DNA of 6,065 bases from CF-161 sp035259145. GTDB lineage: Bacteria; Chloroflexota; Dormibacteria; Dormibacterales; Dormibacteraceae. A program made the position numbers and the translations under genes. How positions within the stretch are numbered: position 1 is the stretch's first letter; each line of letters begins with the position of its first letter. Shown in pieces: positions 5,274 through 6,065 of this stretch. The stretch spans positions 1 to 6,065 of the forward strand of contig DATFWQ010000280.1 of assembly GCA_035259145.1 (NCBI GenBank), given 5' to 3'. The notes under the pieces were generated by a model that was not told the DNA's origin, made no database searches, and worked only from the letters and a program-made list of their open reading frames with translations.

Positions 5274-5846
5274 ATGGTCCAGGTCCGGCAGCGGCTTGCC
5301 ATCGAGCCGATGCGCGAGGCGGATGTGCCGACGGTGCAGGAGATCGAGCGGCACATCTTTAGCACGCCGTGGCCCCGCAACGCCTATTACCGGGAGCTCT
5401 CGTCGCGCAACAGCGCCTACTACATCGTGCTGAGGCGGGAAACCTACGACGGCACGGAAATCGTGGGCTACGGTGGCATGTGGCGCATGTACGACGAGGC
5501 GCACGTGACCACCATTGGCGTGCGCCGAGACCTTCAACATTCCGGCTACGGGCGCATCATTTTTGCGGGACTGGTCCAGGCTGCCTACGAGCTGGGCGCC
5601 AAGTGGATCACGCTCGAGGTCAGGACCTCCAACGACAATGCCATGCGGATGTATGAGTCGTTCGGCTTCAAGGTTATCGGCCGCCGCAAGGGCTACTACA
5701 CCGACAACGGCGAGGACGCCATCGTGATGTGGTCTGACTCCATCTACTCACCGCGCTTCAAGCAGGCGTGCGAGGCGAACCTCGAGCGCATCGAGCATCA
5801 GGTCCGCGGCCTCCGCCGGGACTTCGGGCCGGCACTGGACAGTTAG
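5274..5846 (+). CDS. rimI: Ribosomal protein alanine N-acetyltransferase (GNAT)
   Basis: RimI transfers acetyl from acetyl-CoA to the N-terminal alanine of ribosomal protein S18 in well-studied bacteria; the substrate here is inferred. The 190-residue protein shows an N-terminal IEPMREADVPTVQEIER. Strand HVTTIGV precedes the acetyl-CoA loop QHSGYG at 88-93, which fits the [QR]-x-x-G-x-[GA] rule. LEVRTSNDNAMRMYESFGF at 114-132 contains E115 and Y127, at the positions of the RimI catalytic Glu and Tyr. KGYYTDNGEDAIVMW completes the fold. Residues 155-190 form a charged tail beyond the usual length of about 150. ATG 5274 has only a distant AGGAG at 5254-5258, so re-initiation after tsaB is likely. 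Upstream tsaB and downstream tsaD lie in the same frame, separated by TAG codons. TsaB-RimI and RimI-TsaD fusions are known in other bacteria. Confidence 0.93.
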   Translation: MVQVRQRLAIEPMREADVPTVQEIERHIFSTPWPRNAYYRELSSRNSAYYIVLRRETYDGTEIVGYGGMWRMYDEAHVTTIGVRRDLQHSGYGRIIFAGLVQAAYELGAKWITLEVRTSNDNAMRMYESFGFKVIGRRKGYYTDNGEDAIVMWSDSIYSPRFKQACEANLERIEHQVRGLRRDFGPALDS

Positions 5847-6065
5847 ATTCTCACGCTCGGCATCGAGTCCAGCTGCGACGAGAGCTCAGTGGCGCTCGTA
5901 GAGGACGGCCGCCGCATACTGGCCAACCTGGTCTACTCGCAGGAAGAGATCCACGCGTCCTACGGTGGGGTGGTCCCGGAGCTTGCGGCCCGCGGTCACC
6001 TCGAGAAGCTGCCAACGCTCATCCGCACGGCACTGGCGCAGGAGGTACGCCGCCAGGACGTTGAC
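5847..6065 (+). CDS. tsaD: tRNA threonylcarbamoyltransferase TsaD, N-terminal part (partial)
   Basis: The frame continues open to the window edge and gives 73 residues beginning ILTLGIESSCDESSVALV. It then has SQEEIHASYGGVVPELAARGHLEKL, the N-terminal signature of TsaD (Gcp/Kae1), whose usual form is IESSCDE and H-x-x-YGGVVPE-x-AxRxH. TsaD is the metal-dependent catalytic subunit that transfers threonylcarbamoyl to tRNA A37. The later metal-binding histidine motif is outside the window. The start is unusual. The rimI stop TAG (5844-5846) is in the same frame directly before ATT 5847, and no ATG, GTG or TTG occurs before the conserved motif. The first normal start, GTG 5889, would remove IESSCDE. 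An ATT start would give an N-terminus of normal length. The alternatives are a RimI-TsaD fusion interrupted by TAG, or a sequence error. Confidence 0.88.
   Translation, partial: MLTLGIESSCDESSVALVEDGRRILANLVYSQEEIHASYGGVVPELAARGHLEKLPTLIRTALAQEVRRQDVD

Noticed and set aside
4701..5540. 279-aa open frame on the minus strand across tsaB and rimI
   Set aside because: It lies antisense to two genes with clear family motifs, and its translation is rich in Arg, His, Pro and Ala with no recognisable domain; typical shadow in high-GC DNA.
1..6065. Genome-wide recoding of TAG as a sense codon
   Set aside because: thiE and thiL end at TAG at their family-typical C-termini, and reading on gives no homologous protein, so TAG acts as a normal stop here. 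Local readthrough at rimI-tsaD remains open.

Overview
This is a high-GC bacterial window with tightly packed genes. Translated families, frequent GTG starts and a thiol-redox sigma/anti-sigma pair of the SigR-RsrA (mycobacterial SigH-RshA) type point to a Gram-positive-related lineage: Actinomycetota, or a neighbour such as Chloroflexota or Dormibacterota. The phylum cannot be fixed from the sequence alone. No mobile element, CRISPR array, rRNA or tRNA was seen.

Layout. (1) Positions 1-96 hold the 3' end of an alanine racemase gene. (2) Positions 138-940 hold an ECF sigma factor and its zinc-binding anti-sigma factor, overlapping by GTGA. A SigR-type promoter (GGGAAT and GTT) lies over the alr stop and probably makes the pair autoregulatory. 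(3) Positions 941-1119 are intergenic, with two consecutive hairpins followed by an AT-rich patch. (4) Positions 1120-1560 encode a charged, soluble protein of unknown function. (5) A convergent minus-strand gene (2665-1676) encodes a membrane protein with a CvpA-like N-terminal half and an extracytoplasmic CAP/SCP domain. (6) From 2686 to the right edge runs a plus-strand cluster with small gaps or overlaps: thiE, thiL, tsaE, tsaB, rimI and the start of tsaD.

How the genes work together. ThiE joins the pyrimidine and thiazole halves of thiamine, and ThiL phosphorylates the product to thiamine pyrophosphate. TsaE, TsaB and TsaD form the bacterial machinery that transfers threonylcarbamoyl to A37 of ANN-decoding tRNAs; the TsaC/Sua5 partner is not in the window. 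RimI acetylates the N-terminus of a ribosomal protein and commonly sits with these genes. alr near tsaE-tsaB-rimI-tsaD is a familiar actinobacterial arrangement; here the redox regulator, the unknown gene, the CvpA-CAP gene and the thiamine genes lie between.

The most unusual point is the right end. tsaB, rimI and tsaD share one reading frame, separated only by TAG codons, and tsaD has no ATG, GTG or TTG before its conserved ESSCDE motif. Its only reasonable start is an ATT directly after the rimI stop. The alternatives are an interrupted or readthrough RimI-TsaD fusion, or a sequence error. The rest looks like housekeeping and regulatory chromosome rather than a new defence or mobile system.
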